Positions 8,387 to 17,678 of a stretch of 33,658 nucleotides of DNA are shown here, piece by piece. The position numbers and the translations under genes were made by a program. This DNA comes from Bacillota bacterium. Its GTDB lineage: Bacteria > Bacillota > Limnochordia > JAAZLZ01. The notes below the pieces were generated by a model. That model was not told where the DNA came from. It was given only the letters and a program-made list of their open reading frames with translations, and did not search any database. Numbering within the stretch: position 1 is the stretch's first letter; the number at the start of each line of letters is the position of its first letter. The DNA is taken from positions 1 through 33,658 of the forward strand of contig JAAYLE010000115.1 of assembly GCA_012522085.1 (NCBI GenBank), written 5' to 3'.

Positions 8387-9337
8387 GTGACAAGGAAACT
8401 ATTGGCGTCTTTGATGATAGTCTTGATGCTGGCCTTTGGGGTTGGGGCATCGCCCATTAAGATCGGCATCACCCAGATTGTGGAGCATCCTGCCTTGGAT
8501 GCTGCCCGGCAGGGATTCATTGATTGTTTGACAGATGCAGGCTATGGCGCTGACAAGGTCATCTACGACATCCAAAACGCCCAAGGGGATCGCTCGATTG
8601 CCTTGACCATCGCCGAAAAGTTCGTCGCCGACAAGGTGGACTTGATCCTGGCCATTGCTACGCCCACTGCCCAGGCCGTGGCCAAAGCAACATCGACGAT
8701 ACCTGTCCTCATCACTGCTGTCACCGATCCGGTGGCCGCGGAAGTGGTGCAGTCGATTGAAAAGCCGGGAACCAACGTGACGGGGACCTCCGATTTAACG
8801 CCTGTTGCCAAACAGTTGGAGCTTCTGAAGAGAATTGCCCCCGAGGCTAAGCGGGTCGGCGTGCTCTACAACGCGGGGGAGATCAACTCGGTGGTTCAAG
8901 TGGAAGTTGCCCGGCAGGCGGCCCCCGAAGTCGGCTTGGCCCTGGTTGAGGCTACCGTGAGCACCACCGGAGAGGTCCTCCAGGCGGCCCAAAGTCTAAT
9001 TGGCCGGGTCGATGCCATTTACGTGCCGACGGACAACACGGTGGTGGCCGGGCTTGAATCGGTGATGATGGTCGCCGAGGGCAACAAGCTGCCCTTGATC
9101 GTCGGCGAAGGAGACGCAGTCCGCCGAGGGGGCCTGGCGACAGTCGGGATCGACTACTACAAACTGGGCTACCAAACGGGGAAAATGGCTCTCAGGATTC
9201 TCCAGGGAGAAGATCCGGCGGAAATGCCTATTGAGTATCAGGAAGACATCAATTTGATTGTCAACCTGGACGCAGCGGAGCGCATGGGCGTTGAGCTGAG
9301 TCCAGAGCTTCTAGCAGAAGCGGAGATCGTAAACTAG
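8387..9337 (+). CDS. ABC transporter substrate-binding protein (PF04392-like, TrpX/unknown substrate)
   Basis: Signal peptide then SPIKIGITQIVEHPALDAARQGFIDCL..., PVLITAVTDPVAAEVV, GTSDLTPVAKQLELLKRIAPEAKRVGVLYN. Confidence 0.9.
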   Translation: MTRKLLASLMIVLMLAFGVGASPIKIGITQIVEHPALDAARQGFIDCLTDAGYGADKVIYDIQNAQGDRSIALTIAEKFVADKVDLILAIATPTAQAVAKATSTIPVLITAVTDPVAAEVVQSIEKPGTNVTGTSDLTPVAKQLELLKRIAPEAKRVGVLYNAGEINSVVQVEVARQAAPEVGLALVEATVSTTGEVLQAAQSLIGRVDAIYVPTDNTVVAGLESVMMVAEGNKLPLIVGEGDAVRRGGLATVGIDYYKLGYQTGKMALRILQGEDPAEMPIEYQEDINLIVNLDAAERMGVELSPELLAEAEIVN

Positions 9338-9391
9338 CGAGCATCGAGGGGCGGTTTAACGCCCCTCCCTTTCGGATAGGGAGGCAGAGGG

Positions 9392-10339
9392 ATGTCCTTT
9401 AGTGTGATAAGCGGATCGATTGAACAGGGTCTGGTCTTTGCCATCATGGCCCTGGGTGTTTACTTTTCGTCCCGGGTGCTAAATTTCCCCGATTTGACCG
9501 TGGACGGGAGTTTCCCCCTGGGGGCGGCAGTGACCGCAGCTTTGATCACCCGGGGATGCGCACCTTGGCTGGCAACATTGATGGCTTTGGGAGCCGGTCT
9601 CCTGGCCGGGGCGAGCACAGGACTGCTCAACACCAAGCTGCGCATTTCGGGAATGCTGGCGGGCATATTGACCATGACCGGCCTTTACTCTGTCAATCTG
9701 CGGGTTATGGGCCGTTCAAATCTGCCCCTGCTCAGGCAGCCGACGATTCTAACGAGGCTGGCCGAGTATATCGGGTCCGATTTGCAGGTGGCTTTGATCG
9801 CCTTCGTCGTCATCAGCCTAGCGGTCAAGCTGTTCCTCGATTGGTTCCTGCATACGGAGGTGGGGCTCGCCATCCGGGCGACGGGCGATAATCCGCAAAT
9901 GATCCGCAGTCAAGGGGTTGATACCGATGCGGTCAAGGTGTTGGGCCTTAGCATGGCCAATGCCCTGGTAGCCTTTTCCGGCAGCCTGGTCGCCCAGCAC
10001 CAAGGATTTGCCGATGTGGGCATGGGCATCGGCACCATTGTCGTCGGGCTGGCATCGGTTATCATTGGCGAGGTGCTGTTGCGGCCCCGGACAGTGTTTT
10101 GGGCCACCACATCAGTCCTGTTCGGTTCCGTAGTCTACCGCGTCGCTGTCTTCCTAGCCCTGCGCATGGGTTTTGCCCCTACGGACCTGAAAATCGTTAC
10201 AGCTGCTCTAGTGGTTCTGGCCCTGTCGGCGCCAGTCCTCAAAGAGAACCTAGCACTCCCCGCGGTTCAGGGCCTTAAGTCCCTAGCTGGGAAAAGAGAG
10301 GCGGTGAGGACCAGTGTTAAGGATGGTCGGCCTTTATAA
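9392..10339 (+). CDS. ABC transporter permease
   Basis: Polytopic 315 aa; VYFSSRVLNFPDLTVDGSFPLGAAVTA typical of the permease partner of PF04392 binding proteins; in operon. Confidence 0.9.
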   Translation: MSFSVISGSIEQGLVFAIMALGVYFSSRVLNFPDLTVDGSFPLGAAVTAALITRGCAPWLATLMALGAGLLAGASTGLLNTKLRISGMLAGILTMTGLYSVNLRVMGRSNLPLLRQPTILTRLAEYIGSDLQVALIAFVVISLAVKLFLDWFLHTEVGLAIRATGDNPQMIRSQGVDTDAVKVLGLSMANALVAFSGSLVAQHQGFADVGMGIGTIVVGLASVIIGEVLLRPRTVFWATTSVLFGSVVYRVAVFLALRMGFAPTDLKIVTAALVVLALSAPVLKENLALPAVQGLKSLAGKREAVRTSVKDGRPL

Positions 10340-11111
10340 GACATTCAATCTGGGCGTCAACAGCATCTGCGCCCTGAAGGACATCAACCTGCACGTCAAA
10401 CCTAAGGACTTCATCACGATCATTGGCAGCAACGGTGCGGGGAAGTCAACCCTGCTCAGCATCGCGGCGGGCGTCTATCCCCCTGATGAAGGGACGATTT
10501 ATATCGACGGGACTGATGTGACGCGTCTGCCCGAACATTTGCGGGCCAGCTTCGTCGGCAGGGTCTTTCAAGACCCTCTCCAAGGGACGGCCGCTTCCAT
10601 GACCATCGAAGAAAACCTGGCCTTGGCTGAATGCCGGTGCAAAGGGCGCACCTTGGGGATCGGGGTCAACAGGAAGAAAAGAGAGCAGTACAGAGAACTC
10701 CTGTCTCTTTTGGGGCTGGGCCTAGAGGATCGTCTGTCCGACCCCGTCGGCCTTCTATCCGGCGGGCAGCGCCAGTCCTTGACTTTGCTCATGGCGAGCC
10801 TGGGTCAGCCGAAGCTCTTGCTCCTCGATGAACATACCGCATCCCTAGATCCCAGAACCGCGGAGCAGGTTCTTGAGCTCACCCAGACTATCGTTCACAA
10901 GCATGGGCTCACTGTGTTGATGGTAACCCACAACCTTTCCCATGCCTTGAAAATGGGCAACCGAACCATCATGCTAGACAAGGGCGAGATCATCTTAGAT
11001 ATCTGCGAGCCCGAGCGAGGGGAGTTGACGGTGGATGACCTCCTCGGCCGGTTCGCCCAGGCCAGGGGAGAGAGGCTCCTGGACGATCGCCTGCTCCTGG
11101 CGGCCAGGTAG
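10323..11111 (+). CDS. ABC transporter ATP-binding protein
   Basis: Walker A GSNGAGKSTLL, signature LLSGGQRQSLTL, Walker B LLLLDEHTASLD. Overlaps the permease end (alternative GTG start 10314). Confidence 0.95.
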   Translation: MVGLYKTFNLGVNSICALKDINLHVKPKDFITIIGSNGAGKSTLLSIAAGVYPPDEGTIYIDGTDVTRLPEHLRASFVGRVFQDPLQGTAASMTIEENLALAECRCKGRTLGIGVNRKKREQYRELLSLLGLGLEDRLSDPVGLLSGGQRQSLTLLMASLGQPKLLLLDEHTASLDPRTAEQVLELTQTIVHKHGLTVLMVTHNLSHALKMGNRTIMLDKGEIILDICEPERGELTVDDLLGRFAQARGERLLDDRLLLAAR

Positions 11112-11127
11112 AGGCAACAAAATTGAA

Positions 11128-11166
11128 ACAATATTGCATATAGCACAATATTGCATACAATACAAT
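11128..11166 (+). promoter_or_regulatory. Direct repeat acaatattgcata x2 with promoter-like elements
   Basis: acaatattgcata at 11128-11140 and 11145-11157 (17-bp offset); TTGCAT (11134-11139), 16-bp spacer, TACAAT (11156-11161). Confidence 0.35.
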
Positions 11167-11223
11167 AAGATTGCTCCAAAAGGAAACTCCATCTCGTCGA
11201 GTTGACGGCCGAAACGTTGGAAA

Positions 11224-11310
11224 GGGCCTCGGAGACGGGCTTTAGGCTAGTTGCAGCATATGCAACTATATTGCGTATGCCGCAACTAGGCTCAGCCCTA
11301 ACCTAGGCCC
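11224..11310. repeat. Long nested imperfect inverted repeat, possible bidirectional terminator or structured RNA
   Basis: Arms ctagttgcagcatatgcaa (11247-11265) / ttgcgtatgccgcaactag (11271-11289), 17/19 matched; flanked by GGGCT/AGCCC and GGGCCT (11224)/AGGCCC (11305-11310), then ttgttt. Confidence 0.6.
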
Positions 11311-11314
11311 TTGT

Positions 11315-12505
11315 TTAGTGGGGAAACCGGGTTTGGTAGAGTATGCCCAAGAGAACGAGGAGGGCCCCGGAAACGATCAGGATCGCCTCCACCGACACGA
11401 CATCGGCCAACGGGCCGAAAAAAAGGATGGCAACCGGCATAGCACTAGCAGAAATGATCTGGACGATGGAGAAGACCCGTCCCAGCATGGTCAACTGGGC
11501 CACTTCTTGAATCAACACCGTAGCGGCCGTAGCCATGACCGGCATGAAAAAGCCGGCTGTGCCCATGGTCAGCAGGTACATGGCGAAGTTTCGCGCCATC
11601 CCCAGCAAGCCGAAGGTCGCACCAAAGGCGACTAGACAGAGGGCGATAGTGCGAATCTTGTCCCTAAACTCGCCGCGAAGGGAGACAAACAGGCCGCCCA
11701 CAATTGTGCCGGCCGTCCAGAACATTTCATTGGCTGTGAGCCTCCAAATCTCACCCCCAAAGCTTCGCTTGACCAGGAGCGGGGTCAGAACCGCTGCCGG
11801 AGTGATGAGGAAAAAATAACATGCGTAGCAGATAATGATGCCCCGCAGCAAAGGATGGCTGAAGGTGTAGCTGATGCCTTGCTTGAGTTCGGCCAGGACG
11901 GGCGCGGGGGCATCGTTCCGCTGGACTTTCTCCACTTTGATGAAGCTGAGGACCAAGATGGCAAGTGTCGCCGTGACCACATCCAGCATGAAAGCCCAAG
12001 TGATGTCCACCGACAAGATGAGGCCTCCGACGGCAGGGGACAATAGCATCAACACGGAACTTGCCGTCTGGTTGATTCCCTGGACCCTGGTCAGGCCTTC
12101 TTGGGGCACGAGCTGCGGAAAGATCGCGTTTACCGCGGGGGTTTGGATCCCCGAGCCAATGGAGCGGACAGCCGATGCTGCGAGCAGTACTTCTATGCGC
12201 TGGAGGCCCGACCAGAAGGCGAGCGCAAGTCCCAAAGTAGCTAGCGCGATAAAGGCGTCAGCAGCCATAATCAGGTGTTTGCGATTGTACCGGTCTGCCC
12301 ATACGCCGCCCCAAAGGGAGATGACCACTTCAGGGAGTATGGCACAGACAGTGGACAAGCTTAGCCATACTCCCGAAGAAGTTGCCAAGGTAATGTGCCA
12401 GATGATGGCAAAGACCACAACCGAAGAGCCGAACAGCGATATATTCTGGCTGATGAGAAACAAGACAGTCTCTCTGTTGAACAGAGGTCGGCTACCCGCC
12501 TCCAT
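11315..12505 (-). CDS. MFS transporter (macrolide-efflux-like)
   Basis: 396-aa polytopic ORF; FGSSVVVFAIIWHITLATSSGVWLSLSTVCAILPEVVISLWGGVWADRYNRKHLI. Confidence 0.88.
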   Translation of the reverse strand: MEAGSRPLFNRETVLFLISQNISLFGSSVVVFAIIWHITLATSSGVWLSLSTVCAILPEVVISLWGGVWADRYNRKHLIMAADAFIALATLGLALAFWSGLQRIEVLLAASAVRSIGSGIQTPAVNAIFPQLVPQEGLTRVQGINQTASSVLMLLSPAVGGLILSVDITWAFMLDVVTATLAILVLSFIKVEKVQRNDAPAPVLAELKQGISYTFSHPLLRGIIICYACYFFLITPAAVLTPLLVKRSFGGEIWRLTANEMFWTAGTIVGGLFVSLRGEFRDKIRTIALCLVAFGATFGLLGMARNFAMYLLTMGTAGFFMPVMATAATVLIQEVAQLTMLGRVFSIVQIISASAMPVAILFFGPLADVVSVEAILIVSGALLVLLGILYQTRFPH

Positions 12506-12669
12506 AGAGCAGCGTCACCCTTTCTTGTTGTCCGAGGGCAGGATAGGCCGCAAGAACAGATGCCCTACGAGTGTAGCAGATAGACTTGCCAGTTGCCGGG
12601 CCCCGGTCGCCTGTCAGGGAGAGGGGCCGCCCGGATTAGCGTCTCCAACTATCGAATGGACATATCCAT

Positions 12670-12694
12670 CCTGGGCTGAATGTTCCAGCCCAGG
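12670..12694. repeat. 8-bp perfect hairpin in the leader of the minus-strand MFS gene
   Basis: cctgggct (12670-12677) / agcccagg (12687-12694). Confidence 0.4.
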
Positions 12695-12762
12695 CGGACA
12701 AACTAGGGCTTTGTTGGCGTCGCCGATGGTGCCGGTGCTATTGTACCAATCGCAAATAATTT

Positions 12763-14469
12763 TCAATATTCGCAATGTAAGTCAAACTCCTCCATGAGCT
12801 GGGCGAGGACCGGATCGGGAATCTGATGGATCCGGCATCCTGCCCGGTAGTCAAAGAGCAAGCCTAAGGGCTTCCGCAGCGGCGCATCGGGACGGGTCAC
12901 ATCGAAAGGAAAGATCTCTAGACGCAGGGAGTTTTTGGCTCCCGCGGGAGCAATGTCTGGAGCCAGCTCCAACAGGCGTGGCAGGGCTTGTCTTGGGAGC
13001 GGGCTGCCCTTGATGGCTGGGGGAAGGGCCATCTTTCCGGAAAAGCGCCGAAAATCGTATCGCAGTAGAGCGGCCAAGAAGGCGGGCGAGCTGCCAAGGG
13101 TCTGCCCGAACTGAAATAGCTGGTCGTAAAGGGCGGGGACTTGCTGCTCGAATCGATCGAGCCCCTGGGCTTCCCGAAACTTTCCCAGAGACAGGAAAAG
13201 GTCAAAGGGAGGCAGCAGGGAGGTGAGATGGGCAAGGGTCGTCGGGAAGCGGCCCGAGTTGTAGAACCGTTCCACCGTCCGCTCGAGGAGCTTGAGGTCC
13301 AGGATGAACCCGTAAGGCATCGCCTTTGTTGTCAGGATCTCGTAGGGCGGATGGTCCGCATAGATGAGGCCGAAGCGATGGGCATCCCGCCGCAAGTCGG
13401 TCCCCGGGAGGACTTTGAGGAAATTCAGCTGCAATCGGTGAGGCTGCAGGTGGTAGACTTCGTTGAAAGACCGGGCGAAGGACGCAGGAGTTTGCTCGGG
13501 CAGGCCGGCGATGAGATCGAGGGTCAGGTGAACGTTGGTCTCCCGGCGAAGCCTGACCAGGGCGTCCCGCGGCCGGCCCCAGTCCGTTGAGCGGTTCACC
13601 GCGGCGAGGACTGCCGGATCTGTTGACTGGACGCCCACTTCAAAGTTGAACCGTCCCTCCGGAACTTGCGCCAGGAATCGCAGCATGTCATCATCCAGCA
13701 GGCGTCCTTCGATCTCAAAATGGCACGGCGGGCCGGTCCTTGCCAGTATATGGCTCCAGATGGCAAGGGTGCGCTTTCGATCGAGGTTAAAGGTTCGGTC
13801 AACGAACTTGATTTCCCTCGGTCCTGCGGTCATGACCCGGTTGAGACGGTGCTTGACCTGACCCAGGGGGAAATAGGTCACTCCTGGAGTGCGAGATGAC
13901 AGGCAGTAGCTGCACCGAAAGGGACAGCCCCGGGAAGATTCGATGTAGGCAATCCGGTTCTTTAAGTCATCGGCCTTTCCGTAGGGGAGCACAGGGATGG
14001 GGGCTGCTGCCGCCGGCGGCCAGTAAACGATGCGGCTCCCCACCCTTCCCGCAAGGCCCGGTATGCCGGCAAGTTCTTCTCCCCGCTCCATCCTCCGCAG
14101 GAGCTCTAAGAAGGGGGTCTCGCCCTCGCCGCATACAATCCAATCGATGTAGGGGTGGTCCCTTAAGATTCCCTCCGGATCAGCGCCTGCTTCCGGCCCC
14201 CCCAGGACGATGACTAGATCCTCTTGCACTTTTTTCAAGATGGAGGCCGTCTGGAGGGTGGGGACGATGTTCCATATGCTGCAGGAAAAGCCGATGGGGT
14301 TGCACCCTTGTTGATAGATGTCCCCGGCAATGAAGCTTATCGGCTCGCTGACCTGATACTCCCGGTATTGGATCTCCGGGAACTCGCCTTGGCAGTGGGC
14401 GTGCAAACAGCGCACGGCCAGACACGTTTGGATGTACATGGAGTTAATGGCAACGAGCAGTGGACGCAT
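12763..14469 (-). CDS. B12-binding domain radical SAM protein (DUF4080-like)
   Basis: Radical SAM motif ESSRGCPFRCSYCLSS; N-terminal cobalamin-binding-like region; FNFEVGVQSTDPAVLAAVNR. Confidence 0.9.
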   Translation of the reverse strand: MRPLLVAINSMYIQTCLAVRCLHAHCQGEFPEIQYREYQVSEPISFIAGDIYQQGCNPIGFSCSIWNIVPTLQTASILKKVQEDLVIVLGGPEAGADPEGILRDHPYIDWIVCGEGETPFLELLRRMERGEELAGIPGLAGRVGSRIVYWPPAAAAPIPVLPYGKADDLKNRIAYIESSRGCPFRCSYCLSSRTPGVTYFPLGQVKHRLNRVMTAGPREIKFVDRTFNLDRKRTLAIWSHILARTGPPCHFEIEGRLLDDDMLRFLAQVPEGRFNFEVGVQSTDPAVLAAVNRSTDWGRPRDALVRLRRETNVHLTLDLIAGLPEQTPASFARSFNEVYHLQPHRLQLNFLKVLPGTDLRRDAHRFGLIYADHPPYEILTTKAMPYGFILDLKLLERTVERFYNSGRFPTTLAHLTSLLPPFDLFLSLGKFREAQGLDRFEQQVPALYDQLFQFGQTLGSSPAFLAALLRYDFRRFSGKMALPPAIKGSPLPRQALPRLLELAPDIAPAGAKNSLRLEIFPFDVTRPDAPLRKPLGLLFDYRAGCRIHQIPDPVLAQLMEEFDLHCEY

Positions 14470-14511
14470 TGGGCGGGCCTCCGGCGTGGAATCCTCTCGC
14501 GAAGACTTCGA

Positions 14512-14536
14512 GGGGAAGGTTGTGTTAACCTTCCCC
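14512..14536. terminator. 10-bp perfect hairpin between the DUF1015 and radical SAM genes
   Basis: ggggaaggtt (14512-14521) gtgtt aaccttcccc (14527-14536); no clear T-tract. Confidence 0.45.
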
Positions 14537-14562
14537 GTTAGTTATGCCCTCGTCCGGGACGT

Positions 14563-15816
14563 TTACGCCCAAGTATACATTACTAGCCCGGAGAGGAGTT
14601 TGGGAAAGAAATAGGTGGACTTGGGCGGCATGATGCTGCCGCTGCGAGCCACGGTCATGATGCTCTCAACTGGCGTTGGATTGAGCAGAAAAGCAGTCAG
14701 GTAGCTGCCTTTGTCCACCAACTTGACAGCCGTATGGACATCCTGGGTAAAACCAAGGCGGCTCGGTTGAGAAAGACCATCGAGGAGGCCCGCATGGAGG
14801 ATCGATACATCCAGCCTGCGGCATGCCGGTGCGTAGCTCTCCAGCTCCTTGAGGGCCGCCGGCGATCGCAGACTCAAGAGGTAGCTTCGGTCCCTGCCCC
14901 CGTAGCAGATGAAGCTGCCCGGGCGCTGGGCGAGGATGGCCGGGTACTTGCCGGGGGGATCGTCCGCTGGCAGCCGCTCGATGTTGAAAGTGCGGGAGGC
15001 CCGGTTAAGCTTCGTTTCTGTCGCCAGCATCTCCCCAACCAGGCGGTGGGTGGGCAGGATGGTCAAGTCCTCATTGGCGCTGAACAAAGCGGCTAAAATG
15101 TAATCGTAGGGCTGATCGGAGCCGCCTGCCCGCCGCCGGCTGTACTCTAACGCGGACTCGTAACGGTGGTGGCCGTCGGCGATGAATACCTGCTTGTGGG
15201 CAAAGTAGGATTGCAGATAGCTAATAATTGCTGGATTGTAAATCGGCCACAGCCGATGGGTGACCTCCTCCTCGTCAGTTACTTCGATTGTTGGCTCCAT
15301 CTGGATCTGGGCCCGCAGGAGATCATCGACTGATCCGGAACCGTCTTCGTAGAAGCAGAAGATCTGGCTAAAGTTGGCCTGGGTCTCCTCCAGCAGACGG
15401 AGAAGGTCCGCCTTCGGCCCCGGGAAAGTCCTCTCATGGGGCAGTACGACCTGGTTCTCGTACTCCTCCAGCCTGAGCAGGCAGATCAGTCCTAGCCTGC
15501 GCCGGATCCTCCCGGGGGGAGAGGTGAATTGTTGCTCGTAAACATAAAAACCTGGCTGTTCGTCCTGAATCAGGATTTCCTCCGCTCGCCATCGCCTCCA
15601 GCACCGGGCGGCCCTGATGAAGCGATTCTCTCCGTGATGATCCCCATTCCGGTCCAGTCCCAGGATCAAACGGATCGAGTTGTACGGAGATGCTTCATGA
15701 TATTTCTGCCGATGGCAGGGATCAATAAGATCGTAAGGCGGGGTGACTACTCCCCGATAATCAACAATAAACTCCGGGTTGTAACGAACAGCACGGAAAG
15801 GCTTGATAACGGCCAT
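14563..15816 (-). CDS. DUF1015 family protein
   Basis: MAVIKPFRAVRYNPEFIVDYRGVVTPPYDLID..., FIADGHHRYESALEY; ORF track extends upstream to 15855. Confidence 0.9.
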   Translation of the reverse strand: MAVIKPFRAVRYNPEFIVDYRGVVTPPYDLIDPCHRQKYHEASPYNSIRLILGLDRNGDHHGENRFIRAARCWRRWRAEEILIQDEQPGFYVYEQQFTSPPGRIRRRLGLICLLRLEEYENQVVLPHERTFPGPKADLLRLLEETQANFSQIFCFYEDGSGSVDDLLRAQIQMEPTIEVTDEEEVTHRLWPIYNPAIISYLQSYFAHKQVFIADGHHRYESALEYSRRRAGGSDQPYDYILAALFSANEDLTILPTHRLVGEMLATETKLNRASRTFNIERLPADDPPGKYPAILAQRPGSFICYGGRDRSYLLSLRSPAALKELESYAPACRRLDVSILHAGLLDGLSQPSRLGFTQDVHTAVKLVDKGSYLTAFLLNPTPVESIMTVARSGSIMPPKSTYFFPKLLSGLVMYTWA

Positions 15817-15951
15817 AAGGCAGGCTCCTCTCAGCTCACGCTCAACTTGGCTCATCCTAAACTCTGCTAGTCTGGAGTGTAATTACATGATAATACATCT
15901 AGAGGCTGAAATCAACACATAGATTCCTGGGATTGCCCTTCCGGCGCTTGG

Positions 15952-16764
15952 CTAGGTCTCTGACGGGAGATTTCGGAAAGCCAAGACCTCCAGAGCGGGA
16001 GTCCGATCGCCGCTGCAGCTGATCATCCTCGGCCCCCGGAGGAATCGCAGCCTGAAGCCGTATTCCCTGTAGAGCTTGATGATTCGGGGGGTTGCCTGGT
16101 TGGACAGCACCACTGGCCCCGGGTGTCCTGCCAGCCACTGGACCAGGCGGACCTGATCATCCCAAGTGAACCCGGAGCTGGCATATTGGGTGAACTCCAC
16201 ATCATAGGGAGGGTCCGCGTAGACGAAATCCGAAGGCTCCAGCTGCAGGCCCGCAAAGTCGCCGCAGACAAAATCCCAGTCGGCAAAGACCTGTCGATAA
16301 GGGGAGAAATCCCTGGTGTAGTTGATCTTCTTGTACTTGCCGAAGGGAACGTTGAAGAACCCCTGCCGGTTGAAGCGGCAAAGACCGTTGTAGCCTGTGC
16401 GGTTGAGATAGTAAAAAAGTTCAGCTGCTTCTTTGGAATCGGCCCGGCCTGCGGCCAAGAGCTGGTTAAACCGATCCCTGTGGGCGTAAAAGAGCTCCTC
16501 GTCATTTTCCATCGGCAGCGAAATATAAAGGCCTTTCTGCAGCCAGCGGAAAAAGTTGATCAAATGGAAGTTGATATCGTTCAGCAGGGCTCGCCCGGGG
16601 CGAAGGCCCAAAGTCACGGCCAGGCCGCCGCAGAGGGGTTCGACCAGGCGGCGGCTTTGATACGGCTCCCATAGGGAGCGAAGGTGGGGAACAAGCCATC
16701 GCTTGCCGCCGGCCCACTTTAGGGGCGGCCTAAGACCGCGACGGGTGCTCTGGGAAATAGACAT
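15952..16764 (-). CDS. dam: DNA adenine methylase, Dam/MT-D12 family
   Basis: PPLKWAGGKRWLVPHL (motif I), LVEPLCGGLAVTLGL, LLNDIN, FVYADPPYD (catalytic DPPY). Confidence 0.9.
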   Translation of the reverse strand: MSISQSTRRGLRPPLKWAGGKRWLVPHLRSLWEPYQSRRLVEPLCGGLAVTLGLRPGRALLNDINFHLINFFRWLQKGLYISLPMENDEELFYAHRDRFNQLLAAGRADSKEAAELFYYLNRTGYNGLCRFNRQGFFNVPFGKYKKINYTRDFSPYRQVFADWDFVCGDFAGLQLEPSDFVYADPPYDVEFTQYASSGFTWDDQVRLVQWLAGHPGPVVLSNQATPRIIKLYREYGFRLRFLRGPRMISCSGDRTPALEVLAFRNLPSET

Positions 16765-16871
16765 ATGGACCTCCCTTGCCGTCGGAGAATGCTGATGCTT
16801 ATCATCTTACTTGGACACAACGCGCCCGGATACCTGTCAAGATGAAGCGGGCCGAGTTGCGGCCCGCAGCA

Positions 16872-17633
16872 TTATTTCGCCGATGATCCGCCATCGACGG
16901 CCAAGACGGCGCCGGTTACGTAGCGGGCTTCGGGAGAAGCAAGGTAGAGCGCAGCGTGGGCGATTTCCTCGGGAGTGCCCAGGAAGGGAGTCATGCGGCG
17001 GCTGATGAACTCCTTGCGGATCTCTTCCGGCCTGGGATGGGATGCGATGACTTTAGCGACCATCGGGGTCTCTACGGTGCCCGGGCAGACGACATTTACC
17101 CGGATGCCATCGGGGGAGTGATCGGCCGCCATCGCCTTGGTCAATCCGATCAAGGCTGCCTTGGCGGTGCAGTAGGCGGCGCGGCTGCGCAGCCCCTTGA
17201 GTCCCGCCTCCGAGGAGACGTTGATGATCACTCCCGATTTCCTCTCTAGCATGTGGGGAAGAACGAAACGACTGACCAGGTAGGCGGAGGTGACATTGAC
17301 ATGGAAGACATCATTCCAGTTGGCCAAATCTGTCTCTGGAATGGTGCCGTTGAACACAACCCCTGCGTTGTTGACTAGAATGTCGATTTGGCCAAATCGG
17401 TCGAGGGCGTCCGCGACCATCTTCTTGACCTCCTCCTCGTCGGTGAGCTCTGTGGGGAGGAAGACGGCCTCTCCGCCCTTTGATTCGATTTCGGACACAG
17501 TCTCGCGGCCCCGTTCTTGGTTTCGGCCCACGACAACCACGCGAGCCCCTTCTTGAGCAAAAAGCAGCGCAATGGCCTTGCCGATCCCGGATGTGGCTCC
17601 AGTCACGATGGCTGTCTGTCCCTGCAGTCTCAT
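16872..17633 (-). CDS. SDR family oxidoreductase
   Basis: TGATSGIGKAIA, NNAGVV, YCTAKAAL (YxxxK), C-terminal YVTGAVLAVDGG. Confidence 0.92.
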   Translation of the reverse strand: MRLQGQTAIVTGATSGIGKAIALLFAQEGARVVVVGRNQERGRETVSEIESKGGEAVFLPTELTDEEEVKKMVADALDRFGQIDILVNNAGVVFNGTIPETDLANWNDVFHVNVTSAYLVSRFVLPHMLERKSGVIINVSSEAGLKGLRSRAAYCTAKAALIGLTKAMAADHSPDGIRVNVVCPGTVETPMVAKVIASHPRPEEIRKEFISRRMTPFLGTPEEIAHAALYLASPEARYVTGAVLAVDGGSSAK

Positions 17634-17678
17634 AGCTGTCGCGCCCCAAAGCGGCTTGGAGCGCCATCCACCTCCCTG

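Noticed and set aside
12751-12772. Possible CodY box (aattttcaatattcg)
   Set aside because: Only the left half matches the AATTTTCWGAAAATT consensus; too many mismatches.
11874-12797. 307-aa plus-strand ORF antisense to the MFS gene
   Set aside because: Mirror ORF of a clear transporter gene in GC-rich DNA; composition not protein-like.
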